DNA from: Cherax quadricarinatus
Lineage: Eukaryota > Arthropoda > Malacostraca > Decapoda > Parastacidae
Reading direction: 5' to 3'
Assembly (NCBI RefSeq): GCF_038502225.1
Contig: NC_091382.1
Span: forward strand, 11,126,243 to 11,190,242
Length of the DNA stretch: 64,000 nucleotides
This document shows, piece by piece, positions 20,230 to 31,059 of the stretch. Under the pieces are notes generated by a model. The model searched no databases and was not told the origin of the DNA. It saw only the letters and a list, made by a program, of their open reading frames with translations. Within the stretch, counting starts at the first letter, position 1, and each line of letters opens with the position of its first letter. The position numbers were made by a program, and so were the translations under genes.

Positions 20230-20566
20230 TTAAGAGCTCCATAGCGACTGTTATTATTAATTAGCATTATTATTATTACCATCGACATACCTTGTTCACT
20301 GGGTTTAATCATTTCTTAAGATACCACAAGAGATGCTGAGAATGTAAACACACAGATGAACAAACCGGCTAATCCCTTTACAGTTAACTTCTTTTGTACT
20401 TCTTCCATTTTCCTTTTGTTTTTTCCTCTTCCAAGTGCTGCTGCACTTCTTTCTTGTACTATGGGGTGCACAATAAAGTACAAATTTGTACAAATATGTA
20501 GTGTAGATGAATGGTTCAGAAAACCGACATGTTGATAAATTAGACACATGTGCAACTCTTGGGTAT

Positions 20567-20618
20567 CTTTATTGAGGAAACGTTTCGCCACACAGTGGCT
20601 TCATCAGTCCATACAAAG
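20567..20618 (-). ncRNA. Hammerhead-ribozyme-like motif (left arm)
   Basis: This is the inverse copy of the motif at 20804-20855; TCATCAG at 20601-20607 is the core read on the minus strand. The stem II hairpin and GAAA are unchanged. A transcript through both arms would fold the two cores against each other. Confidence 0.58.
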
Positions 20619-20803
20619 GAGAATCTTGAAGAATAGTAAGAGAATGAGGTAATCAGACCCTCAACCTTGAGTCGATGTGGTCAGTCCATCAATCTTGAAT
20701 AGAATACTTATGCCGTATTCTATTCAAGATTGATGGACTGACCACATCGACTCAAGGTTGAAGGACTGATTACCTCATTCTCCTACTGTTCTTCAAGATT
20801 CTC

Positions 20804-20855
20804 CTTTGTATGGACTGATGAAGCCACTGTGTGGCGAAACGTTTCCTCAATAAAG
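20804..20855 (+). ncRNA. Hammerhead-ribozyme-like motif (right arm)
   Basis: CTGATGA (20815-20821) is followed by one A, a perfect hairpin GCCAC-TGT-GTGGC (20823-20835) as stem II, then GAAA (20836-20839) and CGTT. Stem I would be GGA (20812-20814) with TCC (20844-20846), an internal loop, then CTTT (20804-20807) with AAAG (20852-20855). Stem III is only the palindrome ACGT with no loop, as in the minimal hammerheads of Penelope-like elements that work as dimers. The expected cut is after T20843. The extra A before stem II deviates from the consensus, so activity is uncertain. Confidence 0.6.
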
Positions 20856-21092
20856 ATACCCAAGAGTTGCACATGTGTCTAATTTATCAACAAATATGTA
20901 GTCTTGGAGACTGTGAAAGCTAGTGCACTGAGTGGCTGCAGAAAGGAGACTGAGATGCTTGACACTGAGATGCTGTGCTGCCCGTTTCCATGACCCAAGT
21001 TCTTGTACGACATACAATATCGACTCACCGGAGAGCCCACTGTAACACCAAGTTCTCAGTAAACAAGTTCACCGCTAAGTGAGGAGAGGCTG

Positions 21093-21394
21093 TATATGCC
21101 AGTGTATAAGTCAACTTTAAGAATTAAAATGTATCTCTCAAAAACTAATGGACAACTAATACCAAGTATAAAATTTGGTAATACACGGCAGAGGTGAAAA
21201 TAAAGCCAAGGTCATTAACGAAGGAATACAGACCTCAACACAAATTAACATCTCAAATTTTAAGGGGTTGACTTATTCACTGGGATATTTCTTCGTACTT
21301 CTAAACCCATGCAGTATGCGGGAGTTGATGACTTGCCAAGACTCCTTACACAAATACCCAAAGGAGAGATACAGTCTGTAGAGATGCTGGTTGA
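21093..21394. other. Kindlin intron, unique sequence
   Basis: This stretch of about 300 bp is AT-rich. I see no repeat termini or coding frame in it. Confidence 0.5.
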
Positions 21395-21556
21395 TAAAGG
21401 ATAAAAAGACACAATACCATGACTGGAACAATACACAAATAACCCGCACATAAGAGACAGAAACTCGTGATGATGTTTTGGTCTGACTTGGACTATTAAC
21501 TAGTTAATGGTCCAAGTTGGACCGAAATGTCATCACAATTTTCATTCTCCTATATG
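21395..21556. repeat. Small foldback relative of the 14186 element
   Basis: The left half has CACAATACCATGACTGGAAC and AATAACCCGCACATA as at 14200-14235. The right half has GGTCCAAGTTGGACCGAAAT and TGTGGGTTAT as its inverse. The arms are decayed and the centre is near TAACTAGTTA (21495-21504), itself a palindrome. Confidence 0.75.
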
Positions 21557-23638
21557 TGGGTTATGTAATGGCCAGCTAGGTGTGGCCTGAGATTATCTAA
21601 AGCAAAAAGAAGAATTCTCAAGACAAATCAGGCATAAGAAGAAGTACTGAACTAGAGAAGTCCAATACTAGAGAAAGAAGAAACATTACTAAAGAGACTG
21701 CATATCTATTAGCTCATCAGAATCCATACACAGATACAATAATTCATTTGCATGTCATATGCACCAAAATGTAATTAAAATATCTGACATACCAATTTTA
21801 GTAATAAAACTCTAACTACCTTACCTAAAGTAACAGATGAATACAGATAACACTAGTTTGTACAGACATGAAGCATTTAGAAGCAAAGATTATAATAAAT
21901 GTCAAGTACAAAACAAAAATTAAATGGTGTTCAATGAACAAGCTGCAGTTAAATAACACACTCAATGAGCTAGTAACAGATAGTCTTGTGTCGACTACTA
22001 TACAGTTCACTCTCATCAACAATGTATATATTTCTTTATATTCATATGTACAGATCTCAAAAATATCTAATTTATATTATTCTAGTAATCAGAGGTGTAC
22101 TCTACTATATTATACATATTAAGAATACAGGGGGAAAAATTAATTTCTTTTTAATGTTGAATTCTTTGTATTCTAAGTACGTATTGGTATCTTAGAACAG
22201 TATATTATAATATCCAAGCAGAGAGAAAATAAACTAAAATTACCTGATATATATATAATGAATATAAGGCATAAATAAAGATCGAATAAAGCAAATAATA
22301 AAATTTGTGAAAAACGGCTTATGAATTTAACAGCAGAGCACATCTCTGATGAAAAGATCCCTTTAGGAAGCTTCCTTCATGGAACCTTGCACTCTAAATG
22401 GAGCATTCATCATGGAAATTGGTGTGCAAATATCTCAATAGTTAATTATTTCCATTAGGTTTCAAAAACACAAACTTTAAGATATGGACAACACAGCTTA
22501 AAAAAGAGCACTATTAGGTTTAATATTACATATTAAAACAGAGTAATGAGTAATACAGTGGGGTACCACACTACATCAAAAAGCAAGAGTTTATAGACTA
22601 GCTTCAAGACAGTAGAAATAAAATGAGAGATGCGCAAAATGAACAAAAATATTTGATATTAACAAGAGACCTGAACAATTCAGGTTCTGCCTGTGAACAT
22701 GCAGAATAATCTCACTTTGTAGAAAATTAAGGTTCAAATGAAAAATGTCCAGTAAGTGATGGTGGTGAGAGGATATGCACTCATCACACACACACACACA
22801 CACACACAAGCTAATAAATTACCATATATTCAGGCATTGGTCCTCCACACCAACCCCCCTGTGTAAAAGACAAAACATTATAACACCTAATAAGAACTAT
22901 GACAACTGCACATTTCACAATTTATTTATATGTAAGACAGCCTGTGTGTAGTTACAGCAGCAGAGCTATGCTCTCCTAATAATAAGGGTGAAGAAGAAAG
23001 AATGCTGGGAGTTGTACACTTCTGGTTGGCATTTCTGTATCTGTAGCTATTTTTCAAAGTATTTTCAATACAAAATAATCTCATCTCTTTCAGGTGATTG
23101 ATGCAGTCACTACACAGGCAAGAACTTTGGGTAATAATTCCTCCAAAGTTAAATTTGGATGAAATGAAAAATACCTCACAAATTAAACCAAATCTGAGTT
23201 GCTAGGTTCTTATTAAAATCCCTTCTCCCCCCCTCCCCACCCCTCCCTGCCACCATGTTAAACCCCCCCCCTTCAGAAGTGTGCATAAGATGAAGTGTAT
23301 AAGAAGGGGGGTGAAAATGAAAACGGAAAAACGATATTAAGAGTAAAAAGTCAAGGAAATGAAAGAACAGAAGTAACAAGTGTTAAAAAAGTAAATGTAT
23401 TAAGAGACAGTGGAATGTATATGCCAGTAGATGGATTTTTTTTTGGACACATTGATAGCAAGTTTCATTTCAGGGGTTTGGACATCGCAAGGGTTAATAA
23501 GTTAATAATGAAGAGAGACAAGAGAAAGACCTAAATTCCTATCAATGAAATATGACAAGGATGACAATACCTCCCTTGATGACAGATGCTGTCTAAAGAT
23601 CTCATTTATGTAATAAAGTTGGTAGAATTACCGACAAT
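21557..23638. other. Kindlin intron, unique AT-rich sequence
   Basis: No coding region is supported. An (AC)n microsatellite lies at about 22786-22809, and a C-rich run at 23222-23272. The remainder shows no repeat family that I recognise from elsewhere in the window. Confidence 0.5.
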
Positions 23639-23796
23639 ATGTAAAGTAAAAGGACACAAGTGCAACTAATGTGACATTTATTGTGGCAACGTTTCGCTCT
23701 CCAGGAGCTTTATCAAGCTTGATAAAGCTCCTGGAGAGCGAAACGTTGCCACAATAAATGTCACATTAGTTGCACTTGTGTCCTTTTACTTTACAT
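23639..23796. repeat. Perfect 158-bp palindrome with hammerhead-like core
   Basis: The two 79-nt arms are exact inverse copies meeting at AAGCTT (centre 23717/23718). Each arm aligns with the arm at 20531 (GACACAAGTGCAACT, TTATTGTGGCAACGTTTCGC), so they are one superfamily. The core reads TTGATAA (23719-23725), A, GCTC-CTGGA-GAGC, GAAACGTT. The upstream strand of stem I is missing, cut at the centre. A perfect palindrome implies recent formation. Confidence 0.95.
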
Positions 23797-24720
23797 CTCA
23801 TTTATGGGAAAAAAAAAGTTACCTTGTTTAACATAATGGAAGGTGGTAGTAATGGGCTGGAGGAGGATATGCTAGGAATACTGAAAATCTTAAAAAGTAT
23901 GTATGGTAACTTAAAGATAACATGAACATAGCTCTATTACTGCAACCATAAATAAGAGATACAAAATACTCTGTCACCACGTGTAACTTTATATCAGGTT
24001 ATTACTCTATTACCAAATTCTTACATGCAAAAGTTTGTATGCAATTATTAATGAAAGTAATTATTTTTTACAGACTAACCACTGAATATTCACTGCATTT
24101 ATAGTTGAAAAGCTAAACAGCCAACTATGTTTACTACATGAAGAGATCAAATTTAGGGAGAGAGGATGATCAACATAAACACTAGATAAAACATCACTAA
24201 TCACTGTGCTACTACAGAATAAACACATTCAGAAATCATTACCAACATCTAGAATTTTCAAACTAGTGCATCCAACTTGAGCTTCTAAGACATATTGAAT
24301 AAATTCATAATGATATAAGCATTTAATACGTTTGAATGTGGCTCTAACATATACAAGGTAAACTCTACATAAAAGCTACGCATACATAATATCAAGACTT
24401 GGAACTAATGAAATATCACAGCTTACTTGACCTATTAGACATTTAATTAAATACTATGCATAATATTTAATGCATAATTATACACATGCCTCTGGCTCCA
24501 CTATACAGATACGGCATAATAGTCTACTTATACAAGAAATTATTCATATATAATTCAAGTATTACCAGGGAAGGTCCAGGTATGCAAGTAGTGCCTGGCT
24601 ACCATTAGAAAAAGAGAAAAAATATTAGTACCATTTATTAATACTATTTGACATGCTGTTACAGAAAGGTTATCATACAAATTTAAGACATAACATTTTA
24701 ATTCAAGGGGTCAATACCCT
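23797..24720. other. Kindlin intron, unique AT-rich sequence
   Basis: I see no repeat termini, microsatellite of note or coding frame in this stretch. Confidence 0.5.
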
Positions 24721-25400
24721 TTTTTTTTTTTTTCAACAAGTCGGCCGTCTCCCACCGAGGCAGGGTGACCCAAAGAAGAAAGAAAATCCCCAAAAAGAAA
24801 ATACTTTCATCATCATTCAACACTTTCACCACACTCACACATTATCACTGTTTTTGCAGAGGTGCTCAGAATACAACAGTTTAGAAGCATATACGTATAA
24901 AGATACACAACATATCCCTCCAAACTGCCAATATCCCAAACCCCTCCTTTAAAGTGCAGGCATTGTACTTCCCATTTCCAGGACTCAAGTCCGACTATAT
25001 GAAAATAACCGGTTTCCCTGAATCCCTTCACTACATATTACCCTGCTCACACTCCAACAGATCGTCAGGTCCCAAGTACCATTCATCTCCATTCACTCCT
25101 ATCTAACACGCTCACGCACGCTTGCTGGAAGTCCAAGCCCCTCGCCCACAAAACCTCCTTTACCCCCTCTCTCCAACCCTTTCGAGGACGACCCCTACCC
25201 CGCCTTCCTTCCCTTATAGATTTATATGCTTTCCATGTCATTCTACTTTGATCCATTCTCTCTAAATGATCAAACCACCTCAACAACCCTCTTCTGCCCT
25301 CTGACTAATACTTTTATTAACTCTACACCTTTTCCTAATTTCCACACACTGAATTTTCTGCATAATATTTACACCACACATTGTCCTTAGACAGGATCAG
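24721..25400 (-). mobile_element. RTE-like LINE, B subfamily, 3' end fragment
   Basis: Poly-T then CAACAAGTCGGCCGTCTCCC is the 3' end on the minus strand, as at 44275. The body covers the 3' untranslated region and the last ~100 codons ([37 protein letters not shown]). The match stops near 25400 within the block that precedes CGVN. It is a dead fragment. Confidence 0.9.
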
Positions 25401-26160
25401 TACCTGTGAAAATGAATCTTTATTAAAAGTTCCCATTAGTTACTCTGAAAGGTTTAAATTTTTTGCACAGTTAAAGATAAGATTATACAATGATATTAAC
25501 AGTAAAGGATAGTGAGCAAAGTACCCACATCCCATAACACTGTATATCAAGAATCACAAAATTTTTGAAAAACAAAAAACTGCTCATTCCAAAAAAAAAA
25601 TCATCAGGAAACTTGTAAGCAATACAGTATGAATGTTTACCAACTCTACAGAAACACTAACAGCAAAAAACTAAGGTGTATGTAACACCCCATAAAATTA
25701 GTCAGATAATTCCTTTAAAATGTCAAAAGTATACGGGAAGCATTACAAGTAGTAAGGGCTAATGTGACGTCTAGATATGTGTAAAAAATTCCCTAAAATA
25801 CTACCTTTGCAAGTAATAGTAGGCCATTGGATAACACCATTTTGCTATAACACGGTTGGAAAACTGCGGAATATTTTCAATGAACACCGTAAAAATCAGT
25901 TGACACATTAGAGTACATGCAGAAGAAAATGTAGCAGACATTGAATTCTTTCTCCTATTTCTCACAGTGACCCTCAGGTGAAGCCCACTGTCTTACAGTG
26001 GATGCCTACATAATACACAACATCCCTCACTAGGTGCTTCATTCATACACATCTAATACCGTATTCAACCTGAGTCAGAGAATCACCTTTTCATCCCATC
26101 TCATCTCTAGTTAGTAACCAGGGCACTAAAAGAAATGTTAGTAATCCTGGAACTGGAGAG
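25401..26160. other. Kindlin intron, unique sequence
   Basis: I see no feature that I can support. The stretch 25830-25900 (GGCCATTGGATAACACCATT) has a look of the TA-element termini, but no partner end was found. Confidence 0.45.
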
Positions 26161-26325
26161 AAGAAGCTGTGTGTGTTGTAAGAGGCGACTAAAATGCCGG
26201 GAGCAAGGGGCTAGTAACCCCTTCTCCTGTATAAATTACTAAATTTAAAGAGAAACTTTCGTTTTTCTTTTTGGGCCACCCTGCCTTGGTGGGATATGGT
26301 AGGTTTGTTGAAAGAAGAATAATTG
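26161..26325 (+). mobile_element. SINE-like element S, 3' part
   Basis: It contains TGTTGTAAGAGGCGACTAAA, GGGGCTAGTAACCCCTTCTC and ends with GGGCCACCCTGCCTTGGTGG and GTTTGTTGAAAGAAG. The same blocks recur at 26930, 30664, 31470, 32243, 49350, 50895 and 52160. The final hairpin is shared with the RTE-like LINEs. No polymerase III promoter was verified, so SINE is a working label. Confidence 0.75.
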
Positions 26326-26545
26326 TGCTTATGTGTACCTACGCACAATGGGCTCAAATGTGAGCTTGCTGGAGACAATGTATAAATTATACTGGAACTG
26401 AGAGGTCAGACATGAACTGCACCTGTCCATGTGAGGAACCTACCCAGTGTTTATATACCATTGGCTTATCTTCCTTTGAATAATAAAGAGTAAAAGATGA
26501 AAGAAACCTGGATGCCATGTGTATACAGTACCTACTTCATATATA

Positions 26546-26749
26546 CAGTGGACCTCCGCATAACGATCACCTCCGAATGCGACCAATTATGTAAGTGTAT
26601 TTATGTAAGTGCGTTTGTACGTGTATGTTTGGGGGTCTGAAATGGACTAATCTTCTTCACAATATTCCTTATGGGAACAAATTCGGTCAGTACTGGCACC
26701 TGAACATACTTCTGGAGTGAAAAAAATATCGTTAACCGGGGGTCCACTG
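26546..26749. mobile_element. Tigger-derived MITE (copy 2)
   Basis: The ends CAGTGGACCTCCGCATAACG and CGTTAACCGGGGGTCCACTG are flanked by TA. The interior is the shared ATTATGTAAGTGTATTTATG block. It has no coding capacity. Confidence 0.92.
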
Positions 26750-26929
26750 TATTTGTTCATCAATTAGCTAGTACACTGGTATACTGTTTATTTTAGGATG
26801 TGTGTGAGAGTTTGTTGATGATGGTGGGATTAAGAGCTAACATCCCATGAACATCCCACCCACCCTTCCTTACAATAATATTTTTATTACTGTAACTGTG
26901 AGGGAAATGATAATTTTATTATATTCCTT
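26750..26929. other. Kindlin intron, no feature seen
   Basis: This is a short unique stretch between repeats. Confidence 0.4.
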
Positions 26930-27370
26930 TATTGTAATTTTTTCTTTTCAACAAACTGGTCATATTCCACTCAGACAGAATGATCCAATAAGAAAAACTA
27001 AAGTTTTACTTTTTAAAGTTAGTAATTTATACAGAAGGTTAGATTAGGTTAGGTAAGGTTCGTCAGGAAACAGGACAAGTGTTTCCTGACGCAGGTTTTA
27101 GTCAGATGATGACCCACCATTGGAGCTTTTGGTCATCTGACTGAGGCCTTCTGCTGGCTTACCAATCCACCACTTTAAAAATTATGGTTATAGTTATAAC
27201 CATTTGTGGTTATACATGAAAAAGGTTACTAGCCCTTACTACTGGCATTTCGTTTGCCTCTTATGACATGCATGGCTTACAGAGGAAGAATTTTTTTCCA
27301 CTTCCCCATGGAGATAAGAGGAAATAACGAACAAGAACTATTAAGAAAACAGAAGAAAACCCAGACTGGT
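26930..27370 (-). mobile_element. SINE-like element S, 3' half, with an insertion
   Basis: On the minus strand it reads CTGGGTTTTCTTCTGTTTTC, ACTTCCTCTGTAAGCCATGC and ends with a decayed hairpin and tail near 26935. A ~185-bp foreign block (27037-27222) interrupts it. Its 5' half appears to be 30475-30663, separated by the LINE at 27605-30470. The element was therefore present before that LINE landed. Confidence 0.7.
27037..27222. repeat. Hairpin-rich insertion with TTAGG start
   Basis: It begins GGTTAGATTAGGTTAGGTAA. It has two strong hairpins: GTCAGGAAACA...TGTTTCCTGAC (27062-27090) and GTCAGATGATGACC...GGTCATCTGAC (27101-27141). A third, weaker one lies around GGTTATAGTTATAACC (27186-27201). 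It ends with an A-run before the SINE resumes. I do not recognise its class; a structured small-RNA-derived SINE is possible. Confidence 0.55.
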
Positions 27371-27389
27371 GTGTGTATGTATGTATGTA

Positions 27390-27462
<73 letters not shown>

Positions 27463-27518
27463 ATGTATGTATGTATGTATGTATGTATGTATGTATGTAT
27501 GTATGTGTGTATGTATGC

Positions 27519-27604
<86 letters not shown>
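27371..27604 (+). repeat. Compound microsatellite (TG)n (TATG)n (TA)n
   Basis: A (TG)n run, a (TATG)n run and a (TA)n run occupy 234 bp between the SINE half and the LINE. It probably grew from the TA/CA-rich middle of the SINE-like element. The long frame that includes it as an N-terminal CVCV/YIYI tail is an artefact. Confidence 0.97.
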
Positions 27605-27611
<7 letters not shown>

Positions 27612-30470
27612 GCACCTGGAGAAGAGAGGAATGCAGAGGAGAGAGAGAGATTTTGGGAGATGTTAAGTGAATGTATAGGAGCCTTTGAACCAAGTGAGAG
27701 AGTAATTGTGGTAGGAGACTTGAATGCTAAAGTAGGAGAAACTTTTAGAGAGGGTGTGGTAGGTAAGTTTGGGGTGCCAGGTGTAAATGATAATGGGAGC
27801 CCTTTGATTGAACTTTGTATAGAAAGGGGTTTAGTTATAGGTAATACATATTTTAAGAAAAAGAGGATAAATAAGTATACACGATATGATGTAGGGCGAA
27901 ATGACAGTAGTTTGTTGGATTATGTATTGGTAGATAAAAGACTGTTGAGTAGACTTCAGGATGTACATGTTTATAGAGGGGCCACAGATATATCAGATCA
28001 CTTTCTAGTTGTAGCTACACTGAGAGTAAAAGGTAGATGGGATACAAGGAGAATAGAAGCATTAGGGAAGAGAGAGGTGAAGGTTTATAAACTAAAAGAG
28101 GAGGCAGTTAGGGTAAGATATAAACAGCTATTGGAGGATAGATGGGCTAATGAGAGCATAGGCAATGGGGTCGAAGAGGTATGGGGTAGGTTTAAAAATG
28201 TAGTGTTAGAGTGTTCAGCAGAAGTTTGTGGTTACAGGAAAGTGGGTGCAGGAGGGAAGAGGAGCGATTGGTGGAATGATGATGTAAAGAGAGTAGTAAG
28301 GGAGAAAAAGTTAGCATATGAGAAGTTTTTACAAAGTAGAAGTGATGCAAGGAGGGAAGAGTATATGGAGAAAAAGAGAGAAGTTAAGAGAGTGGTGAAG
28401 CAATGTAAAAAGAGAGCAAATGAGAGAGTGGGTGAGATGTTATCAACAAATTTTGTTGAAAATAAGAAAAAGTTTTGGAGTGAGATTAACAAGTTAAGAA
28501 AGCCTAGAGAACAAATGGATTTGTCAGTTAAAAATAGGAGAGGAGAGTTATTAAATGGAGAGTTAGAGGTATTGGGAAGATGGAAGGAATATTTTGAGGA
28601 ATTGTTAAATGTTGATGAAGATAGGGAAGCTGTGATTTCGTGTATAGGGCAAGGAGGAATAACATCTTGTAGGAGTGAGGAAGAGCCAGTTGTGAGTGTG
28701 GGGGAAGTTCGTGAGGCAGTAGGTAAAATGAAAGGGGGTAAGGCAGCCGGGATTGATGGGATAAAGATAGAAATGTTAAAAGCAGGTGGGGATATAGTTT
28801 TGGAGTGGTTGGTGCAATTATTTAATAAATGTATGGAAGAGGGTAAGGTACCTAGGGATTGGCAGAGAGCATGCATAGTTCCTTTGTATAAAGGCAATGG
28901 GGATAAAAGAGAGTGCAAAAATTATAGGGGGATAAGTCTGTTGAGTGTACCTGGTAAAGTGTATGGTAGAGTTATAATTGAAAGAATTAAGAGTAAGACG
29001 GAGAATAGGATAGCAGATGAACAAGGAGGCTTTAGGAAAGGTAGGGGGTGTGTGGACCAGGTGTTTACAGTGAAACATATAAGTGAACAGTATTTAGATA
29101 AGGCTAAAGAGGTCTTTGTGGCATTTATGGATTTGGAAAAGGCGTATGACAGGGTGGATAGGGGGGCAATGTGGCAGATGTTGCAAGTGTATGGTGTAGG
29201 AGGTAGGTTACTGAAAGCAGTGAAGAGTTTTTACGAGGATAGTGAGGCTCAAGTTAGAGTATGTAGGAAAGAGGGAAATTTTTTCCCAGTAAAAGTAGGC
29301 CTTAGACAAGGATGTGTGATGTCACCGTGGTTGTTTAATATATTTATAGATGGGGTTGTAAGAGAAGTAAATGCGAGGGTCTTGGCAAGAGGCGTGGAGT
29401 TAAAAGATAAAGAATCACACACAAAGTGGGAGTTGTCACAGCTGCTCTTTGCTGATGACACTGTGCTCTTGGGAGATTCTGAAGAGAAGTTGCAGAGATT
29501 GGTGGATGAATTTGGTAGGGTGTGCAAAAGAAGAAAATTAAAGGTGAATACAGGAAAGAGTAAGGTTATGAGGATAACAAAAAGATTAGGTGATGAAAGA
29601 TTGAATATCAGATTGGAGGGAGAGAGTATGGAGGAGGTGAACGTATTCAGATATTTGGGAGTGGACGTGTCAGCGGATGGGTCTATGAAAGATGAGGTGA
29701 ATCATAGAATTGATGAGGGAAAAAGAGTGAGTGGTGCACTTAGGAGTCTGTGGAGACAAAGAACTTTGTCCTTGGAGGCAAAGAGGGGAATGTATGAGAG
29801 TATAGTTTTACCAACGCTCTTATATGGGTGTGAAGCGTGGGTGATGAATGTTGCAGCGAGGAGAAGGCTGGAGGCAGTGGAGATGTCATGTCTGAGGGCA
29901 ATGTGTGGTGTGAATATAATGCAGAGAATTCGTAGTTTGGAAGTTAGGAGGAGGTGCGGGATTACCAAAACTGTTGTCCAGAGGGCTGAGGAAGGGTTGT
30001 TGAGGTGGTTCGGACATGTAGAGAGAATGGAGCGAAACAGAATGACTTCAAGAGTGTATCAGTCTGTAGTGGAAGGAAGGCGGGGTAGGGGTCGGCCTAG
30101 GAAGGGTTGGAGGGAGGGGGTAAAGGAGGTTTTGTGTGCGAGGGGCTTGGACTTCCAGCAGGCATGCGTGAGCGTGTTTGATAGGAGTGAATGGAGACAA
30201 ATGGTTTTTAATACTTGACGTGCTGTTGGAGTGTGAGCAAAGTAACATTTATGAAGGGATTCAGGGAAACCGGCAGGCCGGACTTGAGTCCTGGAGATGG
30301 GAAGTACAGTGCCTGCACTCTGAAGGAGGGGTGTTAATGTTGCAGTTTAAAAACTGTAGTGTAAAGCACCCTTCTGGCAAGACAGTGATGGAGTGAATGA
30401 TGGTGAAAGTTTTTCTTTTTCGGGCCACCCTGCCTTGGTGGGAATCGGCCGGTGTGATAATAAAAAAAAA
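27605..30470 (+). mobile_element. RTE-like LINE, most complete copy, 5' truncated
   Basis: It runs from inside the endonuclease (TATGCACCTGGAGAAGAGAG) through the reverse transcriptase to a 3' end with the hairpin GGCCACCCTGCCTTGGTGGG and the tail GTGATAATAAAA. Short AT tails fit RTE-type elements. It is inserted into a SINE-like element whose halves flank it. RTE assignment is by overall motif style, not by phylogeny. Confidence 0.92.
27606..30218 (+). CDS. RTE-like endonuclease/reverse transcriptase, N-terminally truncated
   Basis: About 870 codons are open to TGA at 30216-30218. There is no natural start; the frame runs back into the microsatellite. It begins in the APE endonuclease ([34 protein letters not shown], catalytic [11 protein letters not shown]). 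A basic linker follows, then reverse transcriptase ([54 protein letters not shown]). The catalytic [10 protein letters not shown] has FADD at 29448-29459. The C-terminal region has [18 protein letters not shown] and [12 protein letters not shown]. No stop or frameshift is present over 2.6 kb. Only the N-terminal part of the endonuclease is missing, so the copy is young. Confidence 0.92.
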
Positions 30471-30474
30471 TATA

Positions 30475-30663
30475 TATACATGTGTAATGTGACTTAAGAG
30501 TAAGTAGAAGTAGCAAGATATACCTGTTATCCCACATGTTTATGAAACAGAAATGAAGACACCAGTAATCCTACCATCATGTAAAACAATTACAGGTTTC
30601 TATTTCACACTCACTTGGCAGGGCAGTAGTACCTCCATGGGTGATTACTGTCTACTAACCTAC
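30475..30663 (-). mobile_element. SINE-like element S, 5' half
   Basis: On the minus strand it starts at 30663 (GGTAGTAGGTTAGTAGACAG) and reads CTGCCAAGTGAGTGTGAAAT and ATGATGGTAGGATTACTGGT to ACATGTATATATA near 30475. The same blocks start the copies at 31060 and 51945. It continues past the LINE at 27370. Confidence 0.7.
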
Positions 30664-30870
30664 TACCTAAGCTTTTTTTTTTATCAAACCAGCAATATTC
30701 CACCAAGGCAGGGAGACCTAAAGAGAAAAACAAAAGTTTTTCTTTATAAATTTAGTAATGTATACAGAAGAACGGGTTACTAGCCCTTTCCTCCCAGCAT
30801 TTTAGTTGCCTCTTACAACACACAGCTTACAGAGGAAGAATTCTGTTCCACTTCCCCACAGAGGCTACCT
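30664..30870 (-). mobile_element. SINE-like element S, 3' part (second copy)
   Basis: The poly-T tail and hairpin CCACCAAGGCAGGGAGACC are at the left, then GGGTTACTAGCCCTTTCCTC and GCCTCTTACAACACACAGCT. Its 3' end abuts the 5' end of the copy at 30475-30663. Confidence 0.75.
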
Positions 30871-31059
30871 AGGTTTATTGTAATACATTTATTAATATGT
30901 ATTAAATAGCTTACATTTGCAAAAGCATTCTGGTAGTTAGTTTCACAGCAGTGAGAGAGACAACAGCCCTGAGGCCATCACAACCCTTAACCCAACAATA
31001 ATAACATGCCAAGAGCCTTGAAAAGCTTTTCTCATGATATTTATTTAGTTCTAGGTAGT
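30871..31059. other. Kindlin intron, no feature seen
   Basis: This is short unique sequence. It ends where the next SINE-like copy begins. Confidence 0.4.

Larger units (their letters stand above)
20531..20891. repeat. Long inverted repeat, 177-bp arms
   Basis: The left arm 20531-20707 and right arm 20715-20891 are inverse copies with about four mismatches and a 7-nt centre. Each arm contains one hammerhead-like core and an AATAAA-containing end. This matches the idea of two Penelope-type terminal repeats in inverted orientation. Other explanations are a generic foldback MITE or a palindrome produced during insertion. Confidence 0.95.
16835..21092. mobile_element. TA element with CCTCACTTA termini, interrupted
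   Basis: The ends CAGGTATTCCTCACTTAATG and CGCTAAGTGAGGAGAGGCTG are imperfect inverted repeats flanked by TA. The inside carries Tigger T5 (17001-18522), a piggyBac-like element (19161-20229) and the long inverted repeat at 20531-20891. The part around 18525-19150 is related to copies X and Y on the opposite strand (ACTTACCTTAAAATATTTGT). No transposase of its own is visible. Confidence 0.7.

Noticed and set aside
25835..25905. Possible terminus of another TA element
   Set aside because: GGCCATTGGATAACACC looks terminus-like, but no inverted partner or TA-bounded end could be located.
27041..27060. Interstitial telomere (TTAGG) array
   Set aside because: Only about three imperfect units are present, and they belong to a hairpin-rich inserted block.
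27369..27605. N-terminal extension rich in CV and YI upstream of the RTE-like protein
   Set aside because: It is only the translation of TG, TATG and TA repeats that happen to be in frame with the truncated LINE.
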